From Viola odorata (lineage: Eukaryota; Streptophyta; Magnoliopsida; Malpighiales; Violaceae): DNA of 64,000 nucleotides. The notes under the pieces were generated by a model. The model ran no database searches, was not told where the DNA came from, and saw only the letters and a program-made list of their open reading frames with translations. This document shows, piece by piece, positions 32,611 through 44,287 of the stretch. The stretch lies in the NCBI GenBank assembly GCA_963691705.1, contig OY829542.1, positions 19,950,579 through 20,014,578 on the forward strand, read 5' to 3'. Made by a program: the position numbers and the translations under genes. Each line of letters opens with the position of its first letter. Position 1 is the stretch's first letter.

Positions 32611-33824
32611 AACCTTATGTGCTAGGGTTTCAAGACCACTTTACACTTTAGATATTTTTACTCTTAAACTAATTTCAGTAGCTTTCTTCTAGTTTGGTAG
32701 TTTTGGGGCTTGTTCCTTCCTCTTCTCTTCATAGTTGCTGGATCCAAGCTTTGTAAAAAGCACCATTAATCAAGTTTTATCCTTAACTCTTCCTTTATCT
32801 TTTATTATGTTATTTCCATCTTTTATGTGTTTATCTCTTAACATGAGTGGCTAAAACCCACGTTCTTGGTAAAGGTGTATCGAGGGTTGCTCGGGTAGAT
32901 TCGAGGCCTGATTGCTCTTAACATGTTCTCTTTGTTATATCTGGTTGCTTGTCATTTTAATTCCATTTTTGCTTAGGGTGATTCGAGGCCTGATCAACTT
33001 TTAATCTTCCCTTTGTGATTATTGTCGTGACTCTGCAGTGATAACTAGCGTGAGACTGTTGGGTAGGTGTAGACAACTAGATTAGTGTTCTCGGGTAGAT
33101 CTGGGTTCATTAGTCTAGGGCACGCAGCTGGTTAGGGTCCTGTCGTGATCCTGACAAATCGAGGCATCGCTCCCTAGATGTGTCTTTCTTGTTCTTTATC
33201 GATGCTCTGATATTCTGTCCGCTTTGTGCTAGTGACAAGCTGAAGTGAAAAAGGCTGTCTTTTGATGACAAGATAGGTGGCTGAGAGGATATCAAAGGAT
33301 CGAGGCCACCTTATTAACAGTGAAAACGGGGGGTGGCTCCTTACGAAAGAAAGCAGGGGGTCTACGTGAAAACATGACCCCTATAGCACGTCTGTAACGT
33401 TAGAACGGAAAATCTTTGCGCTGATGACAATTGAGCCCTCGACGCAACCCAAGAAAGCCCTTTACCAAGTTCCCTTCTCCTTGACTTATTATCTTTGCTT
33501 ATTAATCTAATTGTGTATTTTGTGTTTTATTTTATCTCTGATCTTTATTATTATTGTTTACTCGTCGTGACCTCGATTGCCATTTTTAGTAGTTAGAATT
33601 GTTAGCTCTGATCACTCTCTTGGTTAACTTGATTAACCTATAAACCCCCCCTTTTGTTGTTGTGATTTTGTGCATTTTTACCTCTGTCATACAATCGAGG
33701 GCTTGATTTCAGTTCTCACAATCTCTGTGGATCGACCCTGTTACCGCTTTACACAAATTAGTTTGTGCATCTAGGCCTCAGGAAATATATTATTTTTGAC
33801 CCGTTTCGACGGCGAGTCAAATTT

Positions 33825-33842
33825 TGGCGCCGTTGCCGGGGA
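33825..33842 (+). other. tRNA-Asp primer-binding site of E1
   Basis: TGGCGCCGTTGCCGGGGA is complementary to the 3' end of plant tRNA-Asp, 5 bp after the LTR. This primer choice is typical of Athila/Tat elements. Confidence 0.93.
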
Positions 33843-33875
33843 CTGTGACGAAACTGATTTTTCTCTTTTGTTTGC

Positions 33876-36800
33876 ATGACCAGGAGATCTGCACCAGACC
33901 TACTACCCCTCGATCACGAGCTTACTCGAACTGAGAAAGGACTTCGAAGACAGGCCAAAGGACCATCTACCAGTCGTGGGGAAGCCTCACATCCTGCCCT
34001 CGATAGTCACCGATCTCACTCGTATAATCACGGTATTCTATTTCATCAAGACCTCGACAACTCAGTTCTACACACTATGGAACACGATCCTCCCCCTCCC
34101 CCTCCTCCAGGCCCCGAACACCCACCAAATATCCAAACCATCGATGACCTAAACGCTTCCCCTGAAACACCAAGCACCTGCATTGATTGGCCTACCGTTG
34201 CCTATGACTGGACGCTCAAATCAGCAGTCATGCACCATCTCTCCCTTTTTCGTGGCATGGCCAAGGAAAACTCTCATCGACACCTCCAGCAGCTCCACAA
34301 TATCTGCGAGGCCATGAAGCCCACCAATGTCAGCATAGAGCAAGCTAAGCTCCGTGCCTTCATGTGGTCCCTCAAGGACGATGCCCTCGATTGGTTCTAC
34401 GACCTCCCTCCTAAATCCATTCGATCATGGCCAGAAATGTCCAAGGTTTTCACAGACAAGTATTATCCGGCGTCCATGGCCATGATCACTCGCAAGCAGT
34501 TGGTCTCGATTCTTCAGAAGGATACGGAGAACCTCGATGAGTATTATGAGCGCTTCAAGAAGTTGCAAGCATTATGCCCTTCCCACAACCTCACCGAGCA
34601 CGCCTTGATCTAATATTTTTGTGAAGGTCTGCGAGCCCACGACAAGGCCCTGCTAAATGCCGCCGCAAATGGCTCTCTCACCCGCCTCACTCCTGCTGCT
34701 GCTAAGGCCACGATCGAGCTCATGTCAAAGAATGCAGTGCCCTTGATCGACACCAGCCATCAAGACGCCCGCTCAGCAGCGATGGAAAATCAGTTGGCAA
34801 CCATCACGAGTATGTTACAGAGCATGGCCTCGATTCAGCCTGTCCAAATGAAAGCCTACCAAATTTTTCAATTCTCAGATCACGCCACCGATGCGTGCCC
34901 ATTCATTCCTGACGAGATACAAGTAAATGCAGCGGGAGGGTATCATGCCCCATATGGCCAAAATTACAATCAGAATTGGAAACAGCCCAATCCCGGATGG
35001 CCAAACAATCATCAATCATCGGGGCCTCGACAACAGCAACAACAAAATCCTTATGGGAATCACCCTCCCTTCAACATGCAGAACTTCGTGCCCATGCCTA
35101 GCTACCACAACAATCAGTACCAACATCAACCTCCTCAAGGTCAGACCTTCACCATGCCACCGGTTGATGAAATAGATCATGAAAAGAAAATAGCTCATGA
35201 AAAAAAGGTAGCAGACCTCGAGAAGCAAGTGAGCATCATGATAGCTGAAATGAAAGAGTTGAAAAATCAAGGTAGATTTCCTGGGCAGACTGAGGCCAAC
35301 CCAAAGCATAGTGTGTGTGCTATGACTCTTCGGAGCGGTCTTGAATTGCCATCTCGTGAAAATCCAAACCTCGATGGCAACCCATCTAGTTCCTCTCTTC
35401 CAGGCCCCGATGATGACTCTGTCGAGCCCTCGACCAAAAAGAAGCAAACTTCTAGGAAGAAGAACAAGGAGGTTGAGATCCCTGAATGCATGGAAGATCG
35501 CATCCGCTCTCCTAGAGGAATGGCCCCGCGTAATGATAAAAGTCCTCCTGAGTTTACCCAGGAGTATATTCACAAGATCCCTGAACCACCCTTCCCTCAA
35601 AGGTTGGTCAAGACCAAGAAGGAAAGTGAGGATCGTGAGATTTTTGACATGTTCAGCAAAGTCCAAGTCAATATTCCTTTGTTGCAGGCTATTAAAAACG
35701 TTCCTCGGTATGCTAAATTTTTAAAAACTTGGTGTGCTAACAAATGTAATATGATAGGTGTGAACAAGATTTGTGTAGGTGCGAACGTCTCGGCCTCGAT
35801 CCAGCAAAAGCTACCGCCCAAGTGCAAAGACAAAGGTATGTTCACCCTCCCCTGCAAAATTGGCACTACTGATATTGGTAGAGCTATGTGTGATTCAGGT
35901 GCAGGTATCAACGTCATGCCCTTGACGATATACAACAGTCTAGACCTTGGATCCCTCAAGCCCACCAAGACCTCGATCCAACTAGCTGACAAATCCGTCA
36001 TCCATCCCAAGGGGGTCGTTGAGGACGTCTTGGTCCAAGTTGGTGATTTCATCTACCCAGCCGATTTCTTTGTGATTGACATGGAGAATGAGAATTCTGT
36101 CAAGACCTCGGACATGCTCCTGGGCAGACCATTCCTTAAGACAGCAAGGGCCAAGATCGATGTCCATGACGCCTCGATTACTCTTGAGTTCGACGGCGAG
36201 ACCATCAAGTTCAATATGCCTAACGCTATGCATGACCCTATTGAGTTCTCTAGTGTTAATTTTGTTGATGTCATTGATCCTATTGTTGAGAAAGTTTCTA
36301 CACTTGCTGCTGATGATTCTCTACAGCTTGCCCTCGATAGGAGTATTCCGCCCACCATGCTGGACACCTTCACTTTGACACTTGTTACTTCAGAGCACTC
36401 AATTGTTGATGCTACTGACCCCATTGTTACACAAGTCTCCGATCTTAATGCTGACAACTCTGCACATCGTGCCCTCGACCGGAACACCACTACTAATGCA
36501 CTGGCAGAGGCCCCTAAGTTAGAATTGAAGAGCTTGCCCTCGCACCTCAAGTACGCCTACCTTGGCGAGCATGACACACTCCCGGTGATCATCTCTAGCA
36601 AGCTCGATCCTGCTGCAGAGCGTGAGCTAATTTCCACACTCAAAGGATATCGCGAGGCTCTTGGATGGACGACTGTCGAGGTCACGACACTTTTACCAGC
36701 CCTATGTGCTCCTCAACTAGCCCCGGTAACTTTCGTACCTACTCCTGATGTCCCCAAAGCCATGACACCAACCCTCGCCTCAACTGATACCGACACCATT

Positions 36801-37139
36801 TTGATAAGCGAAGGCAAGACACCTAATGCCAATCCAGCTCCATATCCTGCCAGTGACACGATCAAGGGCAAGACACCCTGTCACGATAAGTTGCTCTCTC
36901 CTAAGACCTTTGCAACTGGACAGAAAGTTTTACTCCATAATTCTCGGCTTAGGCTCTTTTGTAGAAAGTTGAAGCCTCGATGGACTGGCCCTTACCTCGT
37001 CAAGAAGGTGTATGCCCATGGTGTAGTTGAGATTCAGAGTATAGGCACGGGCCTTATTTCCAAAATTCAAGACCACAGATTGGAGCTGTTCCATGAAGGT
37101 TTCCACCCCCTCATAGCAGAGCCACCAGACCCAAAGTAA
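33876..37139 (+). pseudogene. E1 gag-protease fused to integrase tail; RT, RNase H and integrase core deleted
   Basis: One frame of 1087 codons with a single stop (TAA, 34611-34613). E2 has Gln at this place, so a C-to-T change explains it. Codons 1-245 hold the gag N-terminus and core (WSLKDDALDWFYDLP). After the stop follow the rest of gag, then the aspartic protease with DSGAG at about residue 673 and [16 protein letters not shown]. Homology to E2 and E3 stops at residue 944, just before the RT domain. Residues 945-1014 are a Pro/Thr/Ala-rich linker of unknown origin. Residues 1015-1087 match the integrase C-terminal part, including KLKPRWTGPYLVKKVY (the GPY/F-type module). In E3 the corresponding interval is about 2.5 kb. 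Called a pseudogene because of the stop and the lost domains, but gag and protease could still work if the stop is bypassed. Confidence 0.88.
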
Positions 37140-38197
37140 TCTGAGTATTCAACGTCGAGGCCTTGACGTTAAACAAGGCCACGATTGTGGAGAATTCCAC
37201 GAGTCGTCGAACTACCCTTCACTCTTCCCTCCTTTATCTCTTTTTCGTTCCCTTTTTATTATTTAATTTTTGCATGCATTTTTATCGTTTAACTATTGCA
37301 TGCCCCTTTTAATATTTAATTATTGCATGTCTTTTTATTTATTAATTACTACATCCCTCCTTCATTTCGTTTTGGGGCCTCCCATGCCGTATCTCATTAA
37401 CTTTGCATGTCCCTTTTATTATTTAAATATTGCATGTTTCTTTTGTTATTTAAATGTTGCATGTATTGCATACCCTTTTGCCGTTCCCTCTCATTTCTAA
37501 TGTTGCATGTCCTTTTATTAATTAAATATTTCATATATTGCATGCCCTTTTTTTATTTATTGCATACACTCTTTGCTGTTCCCAACCTTATCCTCCACAG
37601 TCCACACTCCTCTTTTCCGTTGCACTTGTTTTTAATTAAATAATGTATGTTTTTTAAATTATTTTACTTTTTATATTCCCCATGCCATTTCCAACGCACC
37701 CAACCGTTACCTTTTCTCTCATATCCCCATTCATATCTCGTCCCCTCTCCCTTTAATTGCATTTAATTTAATTTGTATTCCCTCCTCTCCCTCATCCGCG
37801 TGATTTTGAATTTTCAGGTGAGAATCCGCGCCCCATCGTTATCCGGAATCCGCGTCAGCCAACCAAGGCCCGCCACGCGTCCCGCGATCCGAAAGCCCAA
37901 CCAGCGCGCGCCACGCGTCCCCCTTATCCATTCAACGCGCTATCCCAGGGCGCCCTCTCACCGCTCGCCACGTGTCCCGCAATCCGCTTCGACCACTCCC
38001 AGCACGCCATGTGTCCTCCGCTTGCGCCACGTCAGCCCCATAAAATAAAATAAAATAAAATAATCTCCACACTTCCTCCATCATTTTCACCGTCCCCCCC
38101 ACCCCAAAAAGAACAAAATAATACTTTTCTTATCCCTTTCAACCAACATCATCTTCTCCAACCTTCATCTTCTCAAACGCGACAATCATTCCGGCCA
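37140..38197 (+). other. E1 spacer after pol, with an imperfect tandem array
   Basis: 37266-37575 holds about ten degenerate units of roughly 27 bp built on TTGCATGTCCTTTTATTA and AT-rich joins. After this comes CCACGTGTCC-rich sequence (37860-38040) and a short TAAAA repeat. No protein is expected. Confidence 0.65.
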
Positions 38198-38538
38198 TGG
38201 TGAAGCAAGTGACACACAAGCGCACCTCAGGAGCGCGACCGCCAGCCATACACCACTCCCCAGAAACCTTTGATTCTTCTTCCTCCCAACCCGCCCCCAC
38301 CACCGACAAAAAACCATTAAACCACCACCGGCTACCGCCAAACTAGAGCCGAAAAAGATGAAGGGCAAGCACGCCCCAAAAACTCTTAAGGAACTCACGG
38401 TGGATGAGGTTTTGGGAGAGACTCTGGTGTCCGATGAAGAAGCTCTCCAAGAGCAGCAAGTGCAAGATTCCGGCATCCGAAAATTCAGGCCTTGGCAGCC
38501 GAAGTGGCCCGACGCAACCTCCCTCCCTCTTGACCCCC
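38198..38538 (+). pseudogene. Remnant of E1 third ORF (both ends, middle deleted)
   Basis: The start codes a basic, Ser/Pro-rich stretch (MVKQVTHKRTSGARPP) like the start of the third ORF in E3 (57727). The last 50 bp match the end of the third ORF at 62372-63718: in one frame both give QAL-AEVARRNLPP. The central domain is gone and the two ends are in different frames. It belongs to the gene found between pol and the 3' LTR of Athila-type elements. Confidence 0.65.
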
Positions 38539-38637
38539 CCAACAAAAACAAATTCTTTTTCATTTCTGTCTATATACTCTTCTCCTTTTTATTCCGTTTG
38601 AACTCCTTTTAATTTTTATGTGTATTCCCCCTTCTCA

Positions 38638-38651
38638 CATTGAGGACAATG
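38638..38651 (+). other. CATTG-AGGA-CAATG hairpin followed by TAAGTGTGG (E1)
   Basis: A short perfect stem-loop right after the third ORF remnant, then TAAGTGTGGGGA at 38659. The same pair occurs in E3 (59722) and near 63741. Confidence 0.75.
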
Positions 38652-38670
38652 CGAGGCCTAAGTGTGGGGA

Positions 38671-40171
38671 GGGTTTTATTTGCGTTTGTTTAAATGTGAC
38701 TGCTTGATTGCATGTTTTATTTTTCGCTTGGTGCATGTTTGCTTGTTTTGTGAAATATTTGCGGATTTTCACTATCGGTTTTCTCTAAGTTTTTCCATGA
38801 CCTCGCTGCCCTGTTTTGAAACCCCATTGCATGAGCACATGACTTGAGCACTGATTTTGCATGATTAGACCAATCTTTTATTATATATGCTCTCTGCCTG
38901 TTGCCCCTTATGTCTACATCGAGGCCTGGATACTAGTAGTCATATTTAGCACCTTGTGAGCACATTGAGCCTCCATGCCATATCTTTTTTATGAGTGAAT
39001 GCATAGCTAGGCACTTGCTAGGTTTGCATGATATCCCTGGGTGTAGGCACCATTAGACTTGGGAAAGCAGCAATATGACGAAAGCCTCTGCATCATTTTA
39101 TTTTCTCTTTATTTCTCTCTTCTTTCTTTTCTTTTCCTCCATCATGACCTCGACACTCTCTGTTTCTCTCCTAACCATTTGAGCCATTTTCTTGATCTTT
39201 CCTTGGCAGGTGAGTAGCACTTTTCAAAAGAACAGCAAGGGCTAGGTGCGAAAGATCAAGTGGGGGAGAGACCAAGATCGAGGGCAAACCAGTAAATCGA
39301 GACTGCTTCCTCTCCACAGCAAAACATAAGTGTGGGGAAGCAGAATCAAAATATCAAGCCCTCGACCCTAATCAAGGTCAAATCATTGAGACCTCGACGC
39401 TGATCACTCAAAGCAAGAAAGAGGCATGCTAAATTTTCAAGGTCTGTAACTCCAAAAAAAAAAAAAAAAAAAAATTTGAAAAAATGAAAAAGAAAAAGAA
39501 AGAAAAAAAGAAGAAAGAGGTCAAATAAGAGCAGACCAGAAACAGAAGCAGCCAATATCATAAGTATGGAGCCCTCGACACAGAACGCAGATCGAGACCT
39601 CCCCCACTGAAGAATGAAGAAATTATCATCAAGCCCTCGCTGTCGCATCCTCTCCAGCAAGTGTATACTCACCGCCTCTCCTTTTTCCGGCCAAGGAATC
39701 CCTCAAACCAGTTGGTTATCTCCTCTCCATCTCTTTGTTTCTTTTCCTTTTCCTTTTATTCTCTTTTGCCACAACTCTTCCTCATTTCTCTTCCTCTCTT
39801 TTTCATGATGCAAAGTTACTTTTCGATTGTTAGATTGTCTAAGCATGTGGATTAATGTACTCGGATTGATATGCAAACTCTGTTTTGTGCTGTGTTATCT
39901 GCATTTTGAGTGACTAAACACATAGCCTTGTTTGTGAGTGAGAGCGCAAACACATATCTGGTGAGGATTGCTTGTGGCCAGGTTTGGTGTGAAAAAGTTT
40001 TACCTTTGGGGTCGTTATCCCTCTGGTTTAATGCAGGTGTGCATCTAGGTAGGAAGCATCTTATCGAGACCTCGACAATTGATTGGTTTGATCATTCCAG
40101 TGTTTTGGTTGTTTGTGTTTATGTTGTGGGGCTGTTTTGAATTTTGTGAATGCTCGAGGGCGAGCATTAGG
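38671..40171 (+). other. E1 noncoding 3' region
   Basis: No ORF of note. It contains several CCTCGA/TCGAGG hexamers, a second ATAAGTGTGGGGA at 39328, and a 21-base A run near 39453. Confidence 0.65.
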
Positions 40172-40186
40172 CAGTGTGGGGGCATT
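40172..40186 (+). other. Polypurine-type tract before E1 3' LTR
   Basis: CAGTGTGGGGGCATT directly precedes the 3' LTR. It is the expected plus-strand primer region, related to the AAGTGTGG motif upstream. Confidence 0.65.
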
Positions 40187-42071
40187 TGATAGCATGTATT
40201 TTATGCATGTTTTTCCTTCTATTTTTGCCTTGATTTAGGCCTTGATACTACTAATCCACTCATATTTCCATCTTTATCACAGATCAAGGCCAAGAAGGAG
40301 AAATGTGCGAAAAGACATGCTTTCTGCGTGATTTTCAAGGTTCAAGACCATCGTCGAGACCAAGGACCAATTTCCTCATCGAGGCCTATCATCGAGGCCT
40401 GTCATCGAGCCCTCGACGGATCAAGAGCCTTAAATCCACGTGTCCTCGCAGTTGTGCTTCCACGTGTCCCCTCAGGCGTCTCCCAGAATATTCCCTCAGA
40501 TGCGGATGTCTCCTAGAATATTCCCTCAGATGCTGGTCTCGCCCGAAAGGAATATTCCATAAAGATTCTTATCGAGACCCATTCCAGAACATTCCAGAAC
40601 ATTCTAGAAGGTTACCAAAGATGCTGATCTGCCCTCGACATGTCATCGAGACCTCGACAATCTTATCGAGGCCTCTACAAGTGCAAAACGCCAAGTCCAC
40701 GTGGCTCCACTCCAATCACTCCACGTGTCCTCCCTGGTGCATGTCAGAGGTTCTGCGAGGATCCCGAGGAATATTCCCTTTTGCCAGAGCGTGGGCACCT
40801 TGTGTTGAGCTCCCCTTAGCTGGAATTTTGTCCCTTAGTGGGTGGCTGGTGTATATATACAACCTTATGTGCTAGGGTTTCAAGACCACTTTACACTTTA
40901 GATATTTTTACTCTTAAACTAATTTCAGTAGCTTTCTTCTAGTTTGGTAGTTTTGGGGCTTGTTCCTTCCTCTTCTCTTCATAGTTGCTGGATCCAAGCT
41001 TTGTAAAAAGCACCATTAATCAAGTTTTATCCTTAACTCTTCCTTTATCTTTTATTATGTTATTTCCATCTTTTATGTGTTTATCTCTTAACATGAGTGG
41101 CTAAAACCCACGTTCTTGGTAAAGGTGTATCGAGGGTTGCTCGGGTAGATTCGAGGCCTGATTGCTCTTAACATGTTCTCTTTGTTATATCTGGTTGCTT
41201 GTCATTTTAATTCCATTTTTGCTTAGGGTGATTCGAGGCCTGATCAACTTTTAATCTTCCCTTTGTGATTATTGTCGTGACTCTGCAGTGATAACTAGCG
41301 TGAGACTGTTGGGTAGGTGTAGACAACTAGATTAGTGTTCTCGGGTAGATCTGGGTTCATTAGTCTAGGGCACGCAGCTGGTTAGGGTCCTGTCGTGATC
41401 CTGACAAATCGAGGCATCGCTCCCTAGATGTGTCTTTCTTGTTCTTTATCGATGCTCTGATATTCTGTCCGCTTTGTGCTAGTGACAAGCTGAAGTGAAA
41501 AAGGCTGTCTTTTGATGACAAGATAGGTGGCTGAGAGGATATCAAAGGATCGAGGCCACCTTATTAACAGTGAAAACGGGGGGTGGCTCCTTACGAAAGA
41601 AAGCAGGGGGTCTACGTGAAAACATGACCCCTATAGCACGTCTGTAACGTTAGAACGGAAAATCTTTGCGCTGATGACAATTGAGCCCTCGACGCAACCC
41701 AAGAAAGCCCTTTACCAAGTTCCCTTCTCCTTGACTTATTATCTTTGCTTATTAATCTAATTGTGTATTTTGTGTTTTATTTTATCTCTGATCTTTATTA
41801 TTATTGTTTACTCGTCGTGACCTCGATTGCCATTTTTAGTAGTTAGAATTGTTAGCTCTGATCACTCTCTTGGTTAACTTGATTAACCTATAAACCCCCC
41901 CCCTTTTGTTGTTGTGATTTTGTGCATTTTTACCTCTGTCATACAATCGAGGGCTTGATTTCAGTTCTCACAATCTCTGTGGATCGACCCTGTTACCGCT
42001 TTACACAAATTAGTTTGTGCATCTAGGCCTCAGGAAATATATTATTTTTGACCCGTTTCGACGGCGAGTCA
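40187..42071 (+). repeat. 3' LTR of E1
   Basis: Copy of the 5' LTR (offset 8250 bp) with two more C in one run near 41896. It is followed by the target duplication AGGAG. Confidence 0.95.
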
Positions 42072-42076
42072 AGGAG

Positions 42077-42639
42077 CATATTAGATATTTTAGTTAATTT
42101 TTGCTTAACATTAATTGCATTTAAATTAGAAGGGATAGAATTTCTCTCTGCAGAGGCATTATTTTGGCAATTGTCTGCCATTTTCTGGAGCAGTAGGGTT
42201 GGTGTGAGATCCTGAAGGGCTCCTCCAGTTGCGGCATCTACTATCTCTTTGTCTTTTTGGCACATTCCATCATAAAAATACTAGATCATGAGTTGATCTG
42301 CTACTCAATGTGTAGGGCATATATCTTGCAAACCTCGGAACCTTTAGTGATACTTACTAAGGCTCTCATTACCTATTTGCTGGTCAAAAACTAAGTTCTT
42401 CCTGGCGGCCCCTGCTTTAGTTGCATTCCAGTATTTATTCAGGAAGACTGGAGACATCTCTCCCCATGTGGTAATGGTATTGTGGGGAAGATTGTAAAAC
42501 CAATTCTTTATTGAGTCCTCAAGTGACCAGGAGAATGCTTTTAGCTTGGCTCTTTCAATGGAAACGCCAACTGGCTTCAAGGTGTCACACTGAAGATGTA
42601 AGTTTCTTAAGTGGTTGTATGGATTGTCATTTGAGTGGC
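42077..42639 (-). pseudogene. gag N-terminal part of element B, separated by E1
   Basis: The minus-strand segments are collinear with the gag of E3: PVGVSIERAKLKAF, NWFYNLPHNTI, LNKYWNATKAG, then CQKDKEIVDAATGGALQDLTP. The gene continues at 31936 on the other side of E1. It is cut at its upstream end by the LTR of E2 at 42640. A stop within the zone and the two insertions make it dead. Confidence 0.82.
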
Positions 42640-44234
42640 TGATAGCATATTTCTTGGGCGTAATTTTATCTTCTTTTCCAGCCTTTTTGGGGGCTTGATT
42701 CTGCTATTTGACCCTTAGTTACACCTTTATTGCAGATCAACACCAAAAGGAGAAAAATAGTAAAAAAAACATTTTTGGAGGAATTCTTGGGATTTTGAGC
42801 TTCAAGGCCCAGAGGATCAGAGTGTCATCGAGCCCTTGACGCTAACCAGACCAGTGAGCAGTCTCTCGGCCACGATACCTCTGCATTATTTCTCAATCGA
42901 AAGCCAAAGAGAAGAATCTTCGAAGATCCGCACGGGATTCCATGCGTTTCCAGAAGGTGTCAGGCGTGCCAGAGACCCCAGAATATTCTCCTGAAGAACG
43001 TGTGCTGTCACGCTCCCATTGGCTCTCTCTCTCCCCTTAGCTATTTTATCCCCTAGCTAATTTTAGGCTATATAAGCTAGGCTTTAGGGTCTTTGTAAGG
43101 ACGGCTGGTCCTAGGACATATTCTCACTTTACCTAAATTTTAGGGATTCTCTCTTCTCTCTTTTTGTGCAACGCCGCCAGCTTGTAAAAGAAGAAAACAT
43201 TGAATTCCTCAGCGGTTTATTCTAATACACTTTCCTTTTATTTCTTTGAATCTTGTTTATGTTATTTTCATCTTCTACTTACTGTTTATATTTTATTATG
43301 AGTAGCTAAGTTTCATCTTCTTAGTGAAGGGTGTTTCAAGGGTTGTAAGGTTCGGTTAAAAGGCCTAAAGCATGCTTAATATATTCTCTTGTCATATTCG
43401 ATTGTTTATCATTTTAGTTCCATGCTCATTTAGAAATATTGAGGGCTTGATCAACTGTTAATATTTCTGTGTGAGCACTGTCATTCTCTTGGTTATAACT
43501 GACGTGAAGCCTTGGGTTAAAGTAGACACCTAGTGGGGACATCGCGAGAGGTCTTTCGTCTAGCGGTAAATGGTTGTTTAGGGTATGTGATGTGAGCTTG
43601 ACACACTAAGATGTCACGCCCTAGATCTGTCTTACCTCCACTTCATGGGCGTTTTGAGTAGTGCCTCACCGCATTCGTGCCTGGGGGGACGACGAAACGT
43701 CAAGGCTACCTCATATGTGGAAACGGGGGTAGCTTCTACCTACGAAGGTAAGTAGGGGGTGTTGAGTGGAAACTAGGCCCCTATAGTAGGTCTATGCATG
43801 AGTTTGGACTATTCTTGTGCCGTTGATTAACTGACCTGAAATGCAACCCTAGAACACCTTTTGGTAAGATCTCTTCCCATCAGAATGAACATCTCTTTTA
43901 CTGCTTTTCTTATTTTCTTGCCCTCGAACTTCTTTTGATTCTCTTGCCCTCGATTGTTCTTTACTTTCGTGCCCTCGAATTGATTGTTACTTTTGTGTTG
44001 TGATTTGCGGTTTTAATTATTTGTCTTGTTAGCCCCCTCTTCTGCGTTGATTGATTCGTTAATCAACATAACCCCCCAGTATTACGTTTGTATTTGGTTA
44101 TAGTTCTTCCCTGTCATACATTGAACTGAAATATTATTCCTTCAATCTCTGTGGCTCGACCCTGTCTTGCCCTTTACACATTTATTTGTGCATCTAGGTA
44201 GCAAGAAAATATTAGTATATTTGAGTGACGATCA
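42640..44234 (+). repeat. 5' LTR of E2
   Basis: Starts TGATAGCATA and ends GATCA, 1595 bp, 5 bp before a tRNA-Asp primer site. It is a diverged relative of the E1 LTR. Weaker heat-shock-type pairs occur at 42913-42922, 42947-42956 and 42980-42989. Confidence 0.85.
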
Positions 44235-44239
44235 AATTT

Positions 44240-44257
44240 TGGCGCCGTTGCCGGGGA
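44240..44257 (+). other. tRNA-Asp primer-binding site of E2
   Basis: Identical to the E1 site. Confidence 0.9.
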
Positions 44258-44287
44258 TTGAACGGTACTAATTTTCTTTGTATTTGT

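Larger units (their letters stand above)
31937..33819 (+). repeat. 5' LTR of E1
   Basis: Begins TGATAGCATG and ends GGCGAGTCA. It carries heat-shock-type and G-box motifs, a TATA box, and many CCTCGA/TCGAGG hexamers. A 190-codon ORF inside it is considered chance. Confidence 0.95.
31937..42071 (+). mobile_element. E1: very young, non-autonomous Athila-type LTR retrotransposon
   Basis: A 10,135-bp element with LTRs of 1883 and 1885 bp. The only difference noticed between them is a C run of 7 versus 9, so the insertion is recent. The 5-bp target duplication AGGAG is at 31932-31936 and 42072-42076, inside the gag of element B. It has a perfect tRNA-Asp primer site, a gag-protease-integrase-tail frame, a long noncoding 3' part with the remains of a third ORF, and a G-rich tract before the 3' LTR. 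RT, RNase H and the integrase core are missing, so its last jump must have used enzymes from another element. Confidence 0.95.

Noticed and set aside
32053..32625. 190-codon open frame repeated in both E1 LTRs (also at 40303-40875)
   Set aside because: It lies across the heat-shock and G-box region upstream of the TATA box, has low-complexity Arg/Ser/Pro content, and exists twice only because the LTR is duplicated. A chance ORF is more likely.
35016..35666. 216-codon minus-strand ORF opposite E1 gag-protease
   Set aside because: It is antisense to the well-supported gag-protease frame and has no recognisable domain.
37266..37575. CRISPR-like array
   Set aside because: The units are degenerate, AT-rich, without regular spacers, and sit in a plant retrotransposon.
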